DNA from: Corynebacterium bovis DSM 20582 = CIP 54.80
GTDB taxonomy: Bacteria; Actinomycetota; Actinomycetes; Mycobacteriales; Mycobacteriaceae
Length of the DNA: 64,000 nucleotides
Direction of reading: 5' to 3'
NCBI RefSeq assembly: GCF_030408615.1
Contig: NZ_CP047187.1
Span: 1,984,001 to 2,048,000 of the forward strand
Below, piece by piece: positions 47,197 to 56,944 of the stretch; position 1 is the first letter of the stretch; every line of letters begins with the position of its first letter. The notes beneath the pieces were generated by a model. It made no database searches, had not been told where the DNA came from, and saw nothing but the letters and a program-made list of their open reading frames with translations. The position numbers and the translations under genes were made by a program.

Positions 47197-47580
47197 TCAG
47201 GAGTCGAGTTCGCGCGCGATCGTCCGGAGGATCTCGGCGACGCGGTGCCCCTCGCCCCGGTTGGGGCGGCGCCCCTTCTGGAGCCCGGGCTGGATCTGGT
47301 TCTCCAGGATCGTGATCGTGTCCTGGACCATCGAATGGAGCTGGTCGGGGCGGTACCGGTGCTGGGCCCGCCGCGGACCGTCGTCGAGCACCGTGACCCG
47401 CAGGGCCTGGGGGCCGCGGCGGCCGGTGGCGACGTCGTACTCCAGCCGCTGGCCGGGCACGAGTTCCGTCACCCCGTCCGGGAGCACCTGGGAGCCCACG
47501 TAGACGTCCTCGTCCCCCGGGTTCGAGACGAACCCGAAGCCGCGGTCGGCGTCATACCACTTCACTTTTCCGGTCGGCAT
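47197..47580 (-). CDS. Cold-shock-domain protein with C-terminal extension
   Basis: 127 aa. The N-terminal 65 residues are a cold-shock fold (GKVKWYDADRGFGFVSNPGDEDVYV). RNP1 is GFGFVSN; RNP2 is changed to DVYVGSQ, losing the usual histidine. A 60-residue helical tail follows (YRPDQLHSMVQDTITILENQIQPG). Similar to the CspB-type corynebacterial paralogues. It is divergent from rpf1. Confidence 0.88.
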   Translation of the reverse strand: MPTGKVKWYDADRGFGFVSNPGDEDVYVGSQVLPDGVTELVPGQRLEYDVATGRRGPQALRVTVLDDGPRRAQHRYRPDQLHSMVQDTITILENQIQPGLQKGRRPNRGEGHRVAEILRTIARELDS

Positions 47581-47687
47581 ACGCTCATCCCTCTCTTCTG
47601 CGTGAAAGAACGATCATACCCGCGGCCGGCGGAGGTTCCCAACGGTCCGGCGTCACCGGCCCGAAGATCACGATTTGACCCCTAAAC

Positions 47688-47703
47688 GTGACTATTTCGT
47701 TAC
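47688..47703. promoter_or_regulatory. GTGAC-N6-GTTAC element over the rpf1 -35 (copy 3)
   Basis: GTGACTATTTCGTTAC has the same GTnAC-N6-GTnAC layout as the sites at 29317 and 30242. It overlaps the -35 (GTGACT 47688-47693); the -10 TACTCT is at 47711-47716, spacer 17. Candidate MtrA or other OmpR-type site. Confidence 0.55.
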
Positions 47704-47763
47704 AAACCGCTACTCTGGCCGGCAACCACCACGGAACCGACACGGAAGGGACCACGCCTCCTC

Positions 47764-48450
47764 ATGGGACGTCACTCCACACGCAGCTCCTCGTTCTCGA
47801 CCTCAGCGCGTCTCGCCGTCGCCGGCCTCGCCGTCGGCAGCCTCGGCGCCCTCGTCGCCCCGGCCGCGCACGCGGCCCCCGACTCCGACTGGGACCGCCT
47901 CGCGCAGTGCGAGTCCGGCGGTGACTGGGCGATCAACACCGGCAACGGCTTCCAGGGCGGACTCCAGTTCTCCCCCAGCACGTGGAGCGCCCACGGCGGC
48001 GGCGAGTTCGCCGCGACCGCGAACCAGGCCTCCCGTGAGCAGCAGATCGCCGTCGCCGAGCGCGTCCTCGCCAGCCAGGGCTGGGGCGCCTGGCCCGCCT
48101 GCTCGGCGAGCCTCGGCCTGAACTCCGGCCCGACGGACCGCTCCGCCGCCCCCGCGCCGGCCCCGGCACCCGCCCCGGCCCCGGAGCAGAACCCGGCCGA
48201 GACGATCGTCAACGCCCACTCGGTCCCCCAGGTCGACGCCCTCCACGACACCCTCGTCGCCGCCGCACAGGCCGCCGGCGTGGAGATCCCCCAGCCGCTC
48301 GAGGAGCTCTACCACCGCTACCGCGACGCGCTCGAGTCCGGCTACGCCGCGACCGTCGAGCAGGTCCGTGCCGCCGCCGACCAGGCGTCGGTCCAGGCCG
48401 AGGCCTTCCGGGACAGCCTGCCGGCCCCGGTGCGCGACGCCCTGCGCTGA
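47764..48450 (+). CDS. rpf1: Resuscitation-promoting factor (Rpf1/RpfA type)
   Basis: 228 aa secreted muralytic enzyme. Signal peptide ends at AHA near residue 37. The Rpf domain follows directly ([21 protein letters not shown], with the catalytic Glu in CESGG, then [15 protein letters not shown] and the second Cys in [10 protein letters not shown]). An Ala/Pro linker and a C-terminal helical region of about 85 residues complete it. It cleaves peptidoglycan and promotes growth from dormancy. Confidence 0.93.
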   Translation: MGRHSTRSSSFSTSARLAVAGLAVGSLGALVAPAAHAAPDSDWDRLAQCESGGDWAINTGNGFQGGLQFSPSTWSAHGGGEFAATANQASREQQIAVAERVLASQGWGAWPACSASLGLNSGPTDRSAAPAPAPAPAPAPEQNPAETIVNAHSVPQVDALHDTLVAAAQAAGVEIPQPLEELYHRYRDALESGYAATVEQVRAAADQASVQAEAFRDSLPAPVRDALR

Positions 48451-48505
48451 GCGCGCCGCACCGGCCCCGGGGGGATGGGGCGGGGTCAGGGTCAGCGGCC
48501 GACGG

Positions 48506-48706
48506 TCAGCGGCCGAAGACCGGGTTGGTCCTGGTGTAGGGGTGGACGTAGGGGAGGGACTCCGCGGGGACGGGGAACTCGATGTCACCGTAGGGGCTCA
48601 GCGCCCCGGCGGTGTCGGCCACGATCTCCGTCACCGCGTGCTCTCCCGGCGCGAGGTCCTTCGGCCAGCCCGGATCGACGTAGTACTTCTTCTCAACGTT
48701 CGCCAT
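48506..48706 (-). CDS. Small conserved-type protein of unknown function
   Basis: 66 aa: [22 protein letters not shown] opens it and [17 protein letters not shown] closes it. GGAGCG before the ATG. Codon use is normal. No family known to me. Divergent from the helicase-associated gene. Confidence 0.65.
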   Translation of the reverse strand: MANVEKKYYVDPGWPKDLAPGEHAVTEIVADTAGALSPYGDIEFPVPAESLPYVHPYTRTNPVFGR

Positions 48707-48766
48707 ACGCTCCAGCTTTCCACACCGCCCCGCCCCACGCCATCCACCGTGGGACGCACCCCCCGC

Positions 48767-48772
48767 TACGAT
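48767..48772 (+). promoter_or_regulatory. -10 hexamer of the helicase-associated gene
   Basis: TACGAT, 9 bases before the ATG at 48782, within the spacer to the divergent small gene. A near-leaderless start. Confidence 0.45.
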
Positions 48773-48781
48773 GGAGCACCT

Positions 48782-51064
48782 ATGACCACGAACGCCTCCT
48801 CCCCCGACGGCGGCGGGGTCCCCAGCTTCGTCGACTGGCTCACCGACCACGGTGACGCCGCCCTCGTCGACCTGCTGCACCGTCTCCGTGTGCTGCACCC
48901 CGGCGGCCGCGACATCATCGGTGCCGTGGCGGACCCCCACGCCCTCCGCCACCTCCGGGCCGTGGACCTCGCCCTTCTCCACGCCGCCGTGGAGGCGGGG
49001 GGCCACGAGGCCCCCGTCACCGGCGCCGACGTCACCGCCGCCCTCACCACCCTCCTCGACGACACGGGCTGCACCCGTCGCCCCGACCCGGCGGACCTCC
49101 GCGACGCCGCCGGGGTCCTCGCCCGGTGGGCGCTGCTGTACGGCCCCGGGTTCCGGCTCGACGGCCCCACCGCGGAGGCCGCCGAGGGGGACTGGGACGA
49201 CGTCGTGCTCGCCGTCCCCGCCCACGTCGCCCGGCTCCTCGACCCGACGACCGACCACCTGTGGCGCCGCGTCGACGTCCACCGCTGCCCGGTCCCCACG
49301 GCGGAGCTCCCCGCCCTCGTCGCGGACCTGCCCACCCGGCAGCGCCGGCTCCTCGACACCCTCCACGCGAGCGGCGGCATCGGCCGGTCGTCGAGCCTCG
49401 GGGACCCGGACAGCCCCCTGTCCGGCCTGCTCCGGGCCGGTGTCCTCGACCGGGTCGACGACGAGACGGCCCGGCTGTCCGGCCGGGTCTCCGCCGTCGT
49501 CGGCGGCACGCTCGTGTCCGAGCCGGGCGGTGACCTCCGCCCGCCCCGCCCCGCCGACCCGGACCCGCGCCGCGACGCGGCCTCCGTCGCCGCCGCCGTG
49601 GAGACGCTGCGTCGGCTCGTCGACCTGCTCACCGACCTCGGCCGCTCCCCCCTCAGCCCCCTCGCGGCGGGCGGCGTCGGCCCCCGGGAGCTGACGAAGG
49701 TGGCCCGCCGCCTCGACGTGACCGTCGACGAGGTCGCGGAGGACGTCGCCCTGTGCCGGCACGCGGGGTTCATCGCCTGCGACCACCCCACCCCCGCGCC
49801 CGTCGACGACCACGGCGGACCGTACTGGGCCGTCACCGCGCGGGGCGCGGAGTTCCTCGACGCCCCGCTCGACCTCCGCTGGGCGATGCTGCTCCGGGGC
49901 TGGACGACGAGCCCCCACGCCCCCTGGCTCGCCGACCGGCGGGGGGCGCGGCTGCTCCAGCCCGAGCTCGACGACGCCGCCGTCGCGGGCCTGCGCCGCC
50001 TCGTTCCGGACCTCCTCGCGACCGCCCCCGCCGACACCCCGGCGGCGACGGTGTGGCGGCTCCGGCCCGCCCAGGCGGCCGTGACCCGGCCCGGGGACCT
50101 CGACGCCGTCCTCGCCGAGGCCGACCGGCTCGGCCTGCCCGGCGCGGCCGCGGCGGCGGTGGCGGCGACCGACGACGTCGGGGAGCTCGCCGCGGCGCTG
50201 CGGGAGATCCTCCCGCCCCCGGTGACGACACTCATCATCCAGGCCGACCACACGATCCTCGCCCCGGGCCCGCTGACCCCGGAGGCCGAGACGTGGCTGC
50301 GCCGCATCGCCGACCGGGAGTCCAGCGGCATGGCCAGCGTGTGGCGGGTGACGCCGGAGAGCCTCGCCCGGGCGGTGCGCGCCGGCGACACGGCCGCGGA
50401 CATCGAGGGGTTCCTGTCCTCCTACACGCGGGAGATCCCGCAGGCCCTGCGGTACATGATCACCGACACGGCCCGCGCGGCGACGACGGCGACGGTCGGC
50501 ACGGCGTCGTCGTACATCGTCGGGCCCGACGCCGCGACGGTCGACGGGGTCGTCTCCACGGCGGCGACGGTCTCCCCCGGGCTGCCGCTGCGCCGGCTCG
50601 CCCCGACGGTGCTCGTCAGCCCGCTCCAGGTCTCCGCCGTCGTCGAGGCCCTCGAGTCGGCGGGGGTCCGCCTCACCCTCGAGGACGGCGGGGCGCGCGT
50701 GACGACCGGCCCGGCCCCGTCCCGGGTGCCCGACCCCCCGTCCCCGGTGCCCGACGGCCGGGCGGAGGCCGCGGCCGCGGTCGAGGCGTTCCGGCGCGCC
50801 CGGGCCGCCGCCCCCGTCGACGGTGACCTGCGGACCGTGCGCGAACCGCGGGAGGTCATGGCCGCGCTGCGGGAGGCGTACGTCGCCGGGCACCGGGTCC
50901 GGCTGGCGTACGTCGACGCCACCGGCACGGCGACCCGCGACTGGGTGTCGGTCGTGACGATGACGCCGTCGTCGATCGTCGCCGTCTCCGAGACCGGCGG
51001 CGGGTCCCTGTCCGTCCAACCGCACCGGATCGCCTCGGTGCAGGTGCCCGTCCCCCCGGCGTAG
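48782..51064 (+). CDS. Helicase-associated C-terminal-domain protein (partner of XPB-type helicase)
   Basis: 760 aa protein with the Helicase_C_3-like region in its C-terminal half ([30 protein letters not shown]) and a final WYL/SH3-like segment ([20 protein letters not shown]). It has no Walker motifs. In actinobacteria it nearly always precedes the XPB-type helicase, here by 38 bp, and probably assists it. ATG at 48782 is preferred over the longer upstream frame. Confidence 0.82.
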   Translation: MTTNASSPDGGGVPSFVDWLTDHGDAALVDLLHRLRVLHPGGRDIIGAVADPHALRHLRAVDLALLHAAVEAGGHEAPVTGADVTAALTTLLDDTGCTRRPDPADLRDAAGVLARWALLYGPGFRLDGPTAEAAEGDWDDVVLAVPAHVARLLDPTTDHLWRRVDVHRCPVPTAELPALVADLPTRQRRLLDTLHASGGIGRSSSLGDPDSPLSGLLRAGVLDRVDDETARLSGRVSAVVGGTLVSEPGGDLRPPRPADPDPRRDAASVAAAVETLRRLVDLLTDLGRSPLSPLAAGGVGPRELTKVARRLDVTVDEVAEDVALCRHAGFIACDHPTPAPVDDHGGPYWAVTARGAEFLDAPLDLRWAMLLRGWTTSPHAPWLADRRGARLLQPELDDAAVAGLRRLVPDLLATAPADTPAATVWRLRPAQAAVTRPGDLDAVLAEADRLGLPGAAAAAVAATDDVGELAAALREILPPPVTTLIIQADHTILAPGPLTPEAETWLRRIADRESSGMASVWRVTPESLARAVRAGDTAADIEGFLSSYTREIPQALRYMITDTARAATTATVGTASSYIVGPDAATVDGVVSTAATVSPGLPLRRLAPTVLVSPLQVSAVVEALESAGVRLTLEDGGARVTTGPAPSRVPDPPSPVPDGRAEAAAAVEAFRRARAAAPVDGDLRTVREPREVMAALREAYVAGHRVRLAYVDATGTATRDWVSVVTMTPSSIVAVSETGGGSLSVQPHRIASVQVPVPPA

Positions 51065-51102
51065 ACTGGTCCCCTTCGTCCACCGCCACCAGGGAGGCAC
51101 GC

Positions 51103-52764
51103 GTGAATCTCGGCACCGGCCCGCTCATCGTCCAGTCGGACAAGACCGTCCTGCTGGAGATCGACCACGATCTCGCGCAGGAGGCCCGCACCGCGCTCGC
51201 CCCGTTCGCGGAACTCGAACGGGCCCCGGAGCACGTCCACACCTACCGGATCACCCCGCTGGCGTTGTGGAACGCCCGCGCGGCCGGCCATGACGCGGAG
51301 CAGGTCGTCGACGCCCTCGAGCGCTACTCCCGCTTCCCCGTCCCCCAGCCGCTGCTCATCGACATCGCGGAGACGATGGACCGGTACGGCCGGCTGACCC
51401 TCGTGCGGGACCCGGCCCACGGCCTCGTCCTCCAGAGCCGGGACCCGGCGGTGCTCGCGGAGGTCCGGCGGCACCGCCGCATCCGGCCGATGCTCGGGGC
51501 GGACCTCGACGGCGACTCGGTCGTCGTCCACCCCTCGGAGCGTGGCCGGCTCAAGCAGGAGCTGCTCAAGGTCGGCTGGCCGGCCGAGGACCTCGCCGGC
51601 TACGTCGACGGCGAGGCGCACCCCATCGCCCTGTCGACCGAGACGGAGGACTGGCAGCTGCGGGACTACCAGCAGATGGCGGCCGACTCGTTCTGGGACG
51701 GCGGCTCGGGCGTCGTCGTCCTGCCCTGCGGGGCGGGCAAGACGATGGTCGGCGCCGCGGCGATGGCCCGCAGCCGGACGACGACGCTCATCCTCGTGAC
51801 GAACACCGTCGCCGGCCGGCAGTGGCGCGACGAGCTGCTGCGCCGCACGACCCTCACCGAGGAGGAGATCGGCGAGTACTCCGGGGAACGCAAGGAGATC
51901 CGCCCGGTGACCATCGCCACGTACCAGGTCGTCACGCGCCGCACGAAGGGCGAGTTCCGGTCGCTGGAGCTGTTCGACTCCCGGGACTGGGGGCTCATCA
52001 TCTACGACGAGGTCCACCTGCTGCCCGCCCCCGTGTTCCGCATGACCTCGGACCTCCAGTCGCGCCGCCGCCTCGGCCTCACCGCGACGCTCGTCCGGGA
52101 GGACGGCCGGGAGGGCGACGTGTTCTCCCTCATCGGCCCGAAGCGGTACGACGCGCCGTGGAAGGACATCGAGGCCCAGGGGTGGATCGCCCCGGCGGAG
52201 TGCACCGAGGTCCGCGTGAGCCTCACCGACGCCGAGCGGATGGTCTACGCCACGGCGGAGCCCGCGGACCGGTACCGGCTCGCGGCGACGTCGGCGACGA
52301 AGACCCGCACGGTCCGCCGCCTCCTCGCCCGTCACCCGGGGGAGCCGACGCTCATCATCGGCGCGTACGTCGACCAGCTCGAGGAGCTCGGCGCGGAGCT
52401 GGACGCCCCCGTCATCGACGGCAGGACGAGCACGACGCGGCGCGAGGCGCTCTACGCCGCCTTCCGGGCCGGGGAGGTGCGGGTGCTCGTCGTGAGCAAG
52501 GTCGCGAACTTCTCCGTGGACCTGCCCGGCGCGTCCGTGGCGATCCAGGTGTCCGGCACGTTCGGCTCGCGGCAGGAGGAGGCGCAGCGGCTCGGGCGGC
52601 TGTTGCGCCCGAAGCCGGACGGGGGCGCGGCCCACTTCTACTCCGTCGTCGCCCGTGACACACTGGACAGCGAGTACGCCGCCCACCGTCAGCGTTTCCT
52701 CGCCGAGCAGGGGTACGGCTACCGCATCATCGACTCCACCGACCTCGACGAGGAGACCGCGTGA
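51103..52764 (+). CDS. XPB/Rad25-type DNA helicase
   Basis: 553 aa superfamily-2 helicase with 3'-5' polarity in the family. Motif I is LPCGAGKTMVGAAAM near residue 208, the DEVH box is IIYDEVHLLPAPVFR, motif III LTATLVRE, and motif VI QRLGRLLRPK. The N-terminal 150 residues form the damage-recognition-like domain. GGGAGG before the GTG start. Overlaps the next gene by 4 bp. Function in bacteria (repair or transcription-coupled unwinding) is only partly known. Confidence 0.9.
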   Translation: MNLGTGPLIVQSDKTVLLEIDHDLAQEARTALAPFAELERAPEHVHTYRITPLALWNARAAGHDAEQVVDALERYSRFPVPQPLLIDIAETMDRYGRLTLVRDPAHGLVLQSRDPAVLAEVRRHRRIRPMLGADLDGDSVVVHPSERGRLKQELLKVGWPAEDLAGYVDGEAHPIALSTETEDWQLRDYQQMAADSFWDGGSGVVVLPCGAGKTMVGAAAMARSRTTTLILVTNTVAGRQWRDELLRRTTLTEEEIGEYSGERKEIRPVTIATYQVVTRRTKGEFRSLELFDSRDWGLIIYDEVHLLPAPVFRMTSDLQSRRRLGLTATLVREDGREGDVFSLIGPKRYDAPWKDIEAQGWIAPAECTEVRVSLTDAERMVYATAEPADRYRLAATSATKTRTVRRLLARHPGEPTLIIGAYVDQLEELGAELDAPVIDGRTSTTRREALYAAFRAGEVRVLVVSKVANFSVDLPGASVAIQVSGTFGSRQEEAQRLGRLLRPKPDGGAAHFYSVVARDTLDSEYAAHRQRFLAEQGYGYRIIDSTDLDEETA

Positions 52765-53414
52765 CCGACTTCCACTTCTCCGTTGACGACCCCTACGCCC
52801 GGAAGCACAACGAGTTCTTCCGCGACGCCCGCCGTCTCCAGTGGTCGGCGGGGATCCTCGCGCTCATCCTCGTCGTCGCCGCGGTCCTCGCCGTGACGCT
52901 CGACTCCTTCTCGACGGGGGCCGTCCTCGTCGCCGGGGCCCTCGTCATCCTCGCGGTGATCTGTCTCGTCATCATCCCCGCCCTGCCGAAGGCGATGGGC
53001 AGCCCGCAGCAGTACTACGACACGTACGCGCTGGTCCCCGCCGTCGTCGCGAAGGTCAACCCCCGCGACCTCGTGCTCATGGCGCTCGTCGACGCGGCCG
53101 TGGAGGGGTCCGGGGCGTCGGCCCCGGCGCTGGCGGTGCGCACGGTGACGTCGGTCCCCGGCGTCGCCCGCGAGGTCGGCGCCCGCGTCCCCTCCGTCGC
53201 CGTCACCGGCGGCCGGACGATGTCGGACCGCACCCACTGGCAGGAGATCTCGCCGATGCCGGTGTGCTGGGGCACGCCGGACCGCGACGTGTGGCGCGCC
53301 GCGGAGGAGGCGGTCCCGGCGTCCGCGTGGCGTCGCCTCGGTGAGCTCGTCGGGAGGGTCGACGAGGTCGTCGCGACGAAGCACAACCTCCTCCCCCTCG
53401 ACCGCGCCCGCTGA
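52761..53414 (+). CDS. DUF3239-type membrane protein
   Basis: 217 aa. Two helices near residues 29-50 and 55-75 (ILALILVVAAVLAVTL, VLVAGALVILAVICLVII), then a cytoplasmic domain with TPDRDVWRAAEEAVPASAWRRL and ATKHNLLPL. Matches the corynebacterial DUF3239 layout. The GTG start overlaps the helicase stop. Function unknown. Confidence 0.75.
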   Translation: MTDFHFSVDDPYARKHNEFFRDARRLQWSAGILALILVVAAVLAVTLDSFSTGAVLVAGALVILAVICLVIIPALPKAMGSPQQYYDTYALVPAVVAKVNPRDLVLMALVDAAVEGSGASAPALAVRTVTSVPGVAREVGARVPSVAVTGGRTMSDRTHWQEISPMPVCWGTPDRDVWRAAEEAVPASAWRRLGELVGRVDEVVATKHNLLPLDRAR

Positions 53415-53435
53415 CGGGCCACCCGGGCCGGGCGC

Positions 53436-54668
53436 TCAGACGTCGAGGTCGACGGTCACCATGCGGTGGTCGCTGCCGACCTCCGGGGGCATGAGCCCGG
53501 ACAGCGGCTCGCCGGGCGCGGGCCACACGACGTGCGCGTCGCGCACGGGCAGCCCCCGGGACGGCAGCACGTAGTCCGCGCGGAGGTTCCCGGGCGTCGG
53601 GTCGGCGAAGTCGGCGGTGTCCTCCGCCGGCGGGTTGAGGTGCGCGGCGTTGCCCGGCTGGGCCGCCGCGACGACCGCGCCGTCGCTCGTGGGGTGGGGG
53701 TCGTGGACCCAGGGCACGGCGAGCAGCTGGTTGATGCCGGGGAACCCGGCGCCGCCGTCGTGGGGGTCGGAGTTCTGGTCGCCGAAGACGATGAACTCGG
53801 CGTCCGGGTCGAGGCCCCCGCGCCGGCCGGCGTCGTCGACGATCCAATCCGCGGCCGCCCCGCCCCGGATGTAGTCGGCGGTGAGGCGGATCTCGTCGGA
53901 GTTCCGGCGCCCGTTGCGCTGCTCCGGGCCGTCGAAGGACGGCGGGGTGGGGTGGGAGACGAGCAGGTGGATGCGGCGGCCCCGCACGTCGACGGGCAGG
54001 TCCCAGTGGGACTTGCTCGACAACCGCAGGCTGTCGGCGGTGTCGCCGTAGAAGTCGCGGGGCAGGAGTGCCCCGGGGACCTGCGCCCACCGGAGGGTCC
54101 GGAAGGTCCGCATGTCGTCGGCCCGGAGCGGGTACCGGGAGAACACGGCCATGCCGTACTGGCCGGGGAACGCCCCGAAGCCCCAGGCGTCGTCGGGTCC
54201 GTGGAGACGGCCGTCGCCGTTGAGGTCGAGGCCGGAGTCCACGCCGGTGTTCACGGGGGCGCTGACGGCGTAGGGGTAGGTCACCGGGTCGCCGGGGAGG
54301 TCGGGGTTCTCCAGGTAGTTCCGGCGGAAGAGGTCGAGGGCCCGGCCGTCGGGGTCGTGGTCGAACTCGTTGACGACGAGGATGTCCGGGGCCTGCGCGC
54401 GCATGACGGTCGCGACGGCCCGGGCCTGCGGGTTGTCGGGGGTGGACAGGTCGCGGACGAGGTCGCCCTCGTGGGCTCGGTTGAGGCTGGCGTTGTACGT
54501 CGCCACCCGGAGGCCGGGGGCCGGGGCCGGGGTGCCGACGGACGATCCCGCGACGGACCCGGCGACGGACCCGGACGCGGCGGCGGTGGTGACGGTCGTG
54601 GTGGTGGCGGTGAGGAGGGTGCCCGCGGTGACGAGCGCGGTGGTGGAACGGTGCAGGTGACGGCGCAT
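53436..54668 (-). CDS. Secreted endonuclease/exonuclease/phosphatase-fold protein
   Basis: 410 aa. Signal peptide, Ala/Val/Gly-rich region, then LRVATYNASLNRAHEG (first strand), DILVVNEFDHDPDG (metal Glu), IHLLVSHPTP, FIVFGDQNSDPHDGG and the closing GSDHRMVTVDL, all EEP-fold motifs. It probably cleaves phosphodiesters or phosphates outside the cell. The ATG follows the upstream gene stop by 5 bp. Confidence 0.85.
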   Translation of the reverse strand: MRRHLHRSTTALVTAGTLLTATTTTVTTAAASGSVAGSVAGSSVGTPAPAPGLRVATYNASLNRAHEGDLVRDLSTPDNPQARAVATVMRAQAPDILVVNEFDHDPDGRALDLFRRNYLENPDLPGDPVTYPYAVSAPVNTGVDSGLDLNGDGRLHGPDDAWGFGAFPGQYGMAVFSRYPLRADDMRTFRTLRWAQVPGALLPRDFYGDTADSLRLSSKSHWDLPVDVRGRRIHLLVSHPTPPSFDGPEQRNGRRNSDEIRLTADYIRGGAAADWIVDDAGRRGGLDPDAEFIVFGDQNSDPHDGGAGFPGINQLLAVPWVHDPHPTSDGAVVAAAQPGNAAHLNPPAEDTADFADPTPGNLRADYVLPSRGLPVRDAHVVWPAPGEPLSGLMPPEVGSDHRMVTVDLDV

Positions 54669-54673
54669 GGGCG

Positions 54674-55642
54674 TCACACTAGCGGCCCCCGGTGAACACC
54701 CGGTGACGGCCGGGTGGCCATCCACCGGGCGGCGTCGAGGACCCGGCGCCGCCACTCGGCGGGCGGGGCGACGAGGTGGTCGGAGACGTAGTGCCGCTCC
54801 TCGACCTGCGCCCCGGCGTCGTGGAACACCCGGGAGGCGACGTCCGGCGGGGTGCCGGTCGTGTCCGCGTCGGCGGCGCTGAGGAACACGGGCGTGCCGG
54901 CGGTGCCGGGGGGAAGGGGTCCGTCGTCCCCCACCCGGGGACTGAAGGCGACGAGCCAGTCGACCTCCACCTCCCGCAGGGCCCGCATCCCGCTGCCGAA
55001 CACGACCGAGCCGACACCCGGGGCGTCCGGGAACCGGTCGCGGACGGCGGCGACGGCGCGGGCCACCGCCGCGGGCGGCACCGGCAGCGGGTGGACGAGG
55101 TCGACGACGGTCACGCCGGACTGCTCGGCGAGCGCGGCGAAGAGCGGCAGCCACAGCTGGTCGTGGGAGGCCCCGTCCCCGAACCACCCGGGGCCGCCGT
55201 GCAGGGCCACGGCCACCGCCCCGGTCCGCGGCGTCGGGACCCCCGACGGGGTGAGCACGGTGCCGGTGACCTGCGTCCCGGGGACGGCGAACGGGGTGGG
55301 CTCCGGGCCGGTGCGGGTGAAGGCCACCCCGGGCATCGAGTGGTCGAGCCCCGCGCCGAGGACGAGCTGGCTGGAGTGGCTGAGCAGGTCCGGCAGCCGC
55401 GCCCACAGGCGTTCGACGCGGTCGGTGCGCGCGGCGGTGTCGTCCCCCTCCCCCGGCCCGGCGGCGACGGCCTCCCACATCTCCGGGTAGCTGTCCTCCA
55501 TGAACTGGACGAGCTGCGTGAGCTGCCCCTCCGGGGTCAGCGGCGCGACCCCCTCCTGGACGTCACCGGACGGCGCGGCGACGGGGATGTCCTCCGCCTG
55601 CTGCGCCCGGCCTGTGGTCCCTGCTGCACGGTCTGCTCCCAT
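54674..55642 (-). CDS. Alpha/beta-hydrolase-like protein
   Basis: 322 aa. VAVALHGGPGWFGDG matches an oxyanion-hole HGGPGW motif, and YVSDHLVAPPAEWRRRV near the end could hold the His. A clear G-x-S-x-G nucleophile elbow is not evident (VVFGSGMRAL is the best candidate). N-terminal 45 residues are Gln/Ala/Asp-rich. Same strand as the EEP gene, 5 bp apart. Family membership is likely, activity uncertain. Confidence 0.65.
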   Translation of the reverse strand: MGADRAAGTTGRAQQAEDIPVAAPSGDVQEGVAPLTPEGQLTQLVQFMEDSYPEMWEAVAAGPGEGDDTAARTDRVERLWARLPDLLSHSSQLVLGAGLDHSMPGVAFTRTGPEPTPFAVPGTQVTGTVLTPSGVPTPRTGAVAVALHGGPGWFGDGASHDQLWLPLFAALAEQSGVTVVDLVHPLPVPPAAVARAVAAVRDRFPDAPGVGSVVFGSGMRALREVEVDWLVAFSPRVGDDGPLPPGTAGTPVFLSAADADTTGTPPDVASRVFHDAGAQVEERHYVSDHLVAPPAEWRRRVLDAARWMATRPSPGVHRGPLV

Positions 55643-55699
55643 GCCCCGGGAGTCTACCCGCGCCCCCGGGTGCCTCCCCGCGGCCGGTGCCCGGGCCCG

Positions 55700-55705
55700 T
55701 AAGCT
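55700..55705 (+). promoter_or_regulatory. -10 hexamer of the aminotransferase (leaderless)
   Basis: TAAGCT ends 6 bases before the ATG at 55712. Confidence 0.5.
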
Positions 55706-55711
55706 GGCGCC

Positions 55712-56944
55712 ATGGAGCGTACACCGAGTCACGGTTGGCCTGCGTCGAGGATCACCCTCGCGGACAGTGTCTTCGCCCGGATGACCGCCCTCGCCGCGCG
55801 GCACGGGGCGGCGAACCTCGGCCAGGGGTTCCCGGACGACGACGGCCCCGCGGGGATGCTCGACCGGGCGGCGCGCGCGGTCCGGGACGGCGGGGCGGCG
55901 GCGAACCAGTACGGGCCGCCCCGGGGGGTGCCGGCGCTGCGGCGGGCCGTCGCGGAGGACCGTCGCCGCCGGTACGGCCTCGAGCTCGACCCGGACGCGG
56001 AGGTGCTCGTGACCGTCGGCGCGACGGAGGGCATCGCGGCGGCGCTGCTCGCGTTCGTCGAGCCGGGGCGGGAGGTCGTCGTCCTCGAGCCGACGTACGA
56101 CGCCTACGACGCCGCCGTCCGGGTCGCCGGCGGGGTGCCGCGGCCGGTGCCCCTGCGGTTCGACGGCACCCGCTGGTCGCTGGACCGGGAGGCGTTCGCG
56201 GCGGCGGTCGGGCCGCGCACGGCGGCGGTGGTCGTGAACACCCCGCACAACCCGACGGGCCTGGTCCTCGGCCCGGACGACCTCGGGGCCGTCGCGGACG
56301 TCGTGCGCCCGCGCGGCGTCCCGGTCATCGCGGACGAGGTGTACGAGCGGCTCGTCCTCGACGGCGAGCACACGCCGTTCGCGTCGTTGCCGGGCATGGC
56401 CGCGCAGACGGTGACCCTGGGGTCGGCGGGGAAGTCCTTCAACGTCACGGGGTGGAAGACGGGCTGGGCGACGGGTCCGGCGGAGATGATCGACGCCGTC
56501 GCCGCGGCGAAGCAGTACCTGACGTTCGTCGGCGCGACGCCGCTGCAGCCGGCGGTGGCCTGGGCCCTCGACCACGCCGGGGACTGGGGTGAGGGGTGGG
56601 TGTCGACGCTGCGCTCCCGCCGGGACTCCCTGGTCGCGACGCTGCGGTCGACGGGGATGACGGTCGCGGAGTCGGCGGGGACGTACTTCGTCGTGTCGGA
56701 CGTCGCCCCGGTGCTGGCCGCCCGGCCGGAGCTCGGGCGGACGGCGGAGGAGTTCTGCCTGCGCCTGCCGGAGGTGGCGGGGGTCGCCGCGATCCCGGTG
56801 AGCGCGTTCATGTCCGACCCGGGCGACCCGGTGACGCGGACGCTGGTGCGGTGGACGTTCTGCAAGTCGGCGCGGACGATGGCCACGGCGCAGGCCCGCC
56901 TCGCCGCCGCGTTCGGGGGCTCCTACGATGGAGGGCATGACTGA
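55712..56944 (+). CDS. Class I/II pyridoxal-phosphate aminotransferase
   Basis: 410 aa, related to DapC/kynurenine or methionine aminotransferases. NLGQGFPDDDGP and NQYGPPRGVPALRRAV are N-terminal substrate regions; NTPHNPTGLVL and VIADEVYERLV are cofactor contacts; the lysine is in GSAGKSFNVTGWKTGWA. The C-terminal RWTFCKSARTM binds the substrate carboxylate. It overlaps the start of the broken MetE-like gene by 8 bp. Exact substrate not fixed. Confidence 0.88.
   Translation: MERTPSHGWPASRITLADSVFARMTALAARHGAANLGQGFPDDDGPAGMLDRAARAVRDGGAAANQYGPPRGVPALRRAVAEDRRRRYGLELDPDAEVLVTVGATEGIAAALLAFVEPGREVVVLEPTYDAYDAAVRVAGGVPRPVPLRFDGTRWSLDREAFAAAVGPRTAAVVVNTPHNPTGLVLGPDDLGAVADVVRPRGVPVIADEVYERLVLDGEHTPFASLPGMAAQTVTLGSAGKSFNVTGWKTGWATGPAEMIDAVAAAKQYLTFVGATPLQPAVAWALDHAGDWGEGWVSTLRSRRDSLVATLRSTGMTVAESAGTYFVVSDVAPVLAARPELGRTAEEFCLRLPEVAGVAAIPVSAFMSDPGDPVTRTLVRWTFCKSARTMATAQARLAAAFGGSYDGGHD

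Noticed and set aside
47581-47763. c-di-AMP (ydaO) riboswitch before rpf1
   Set aside because: The leader from the TACTCT promoter to the ATG is only about 40 nt, far too short, and no conserved core is visible.
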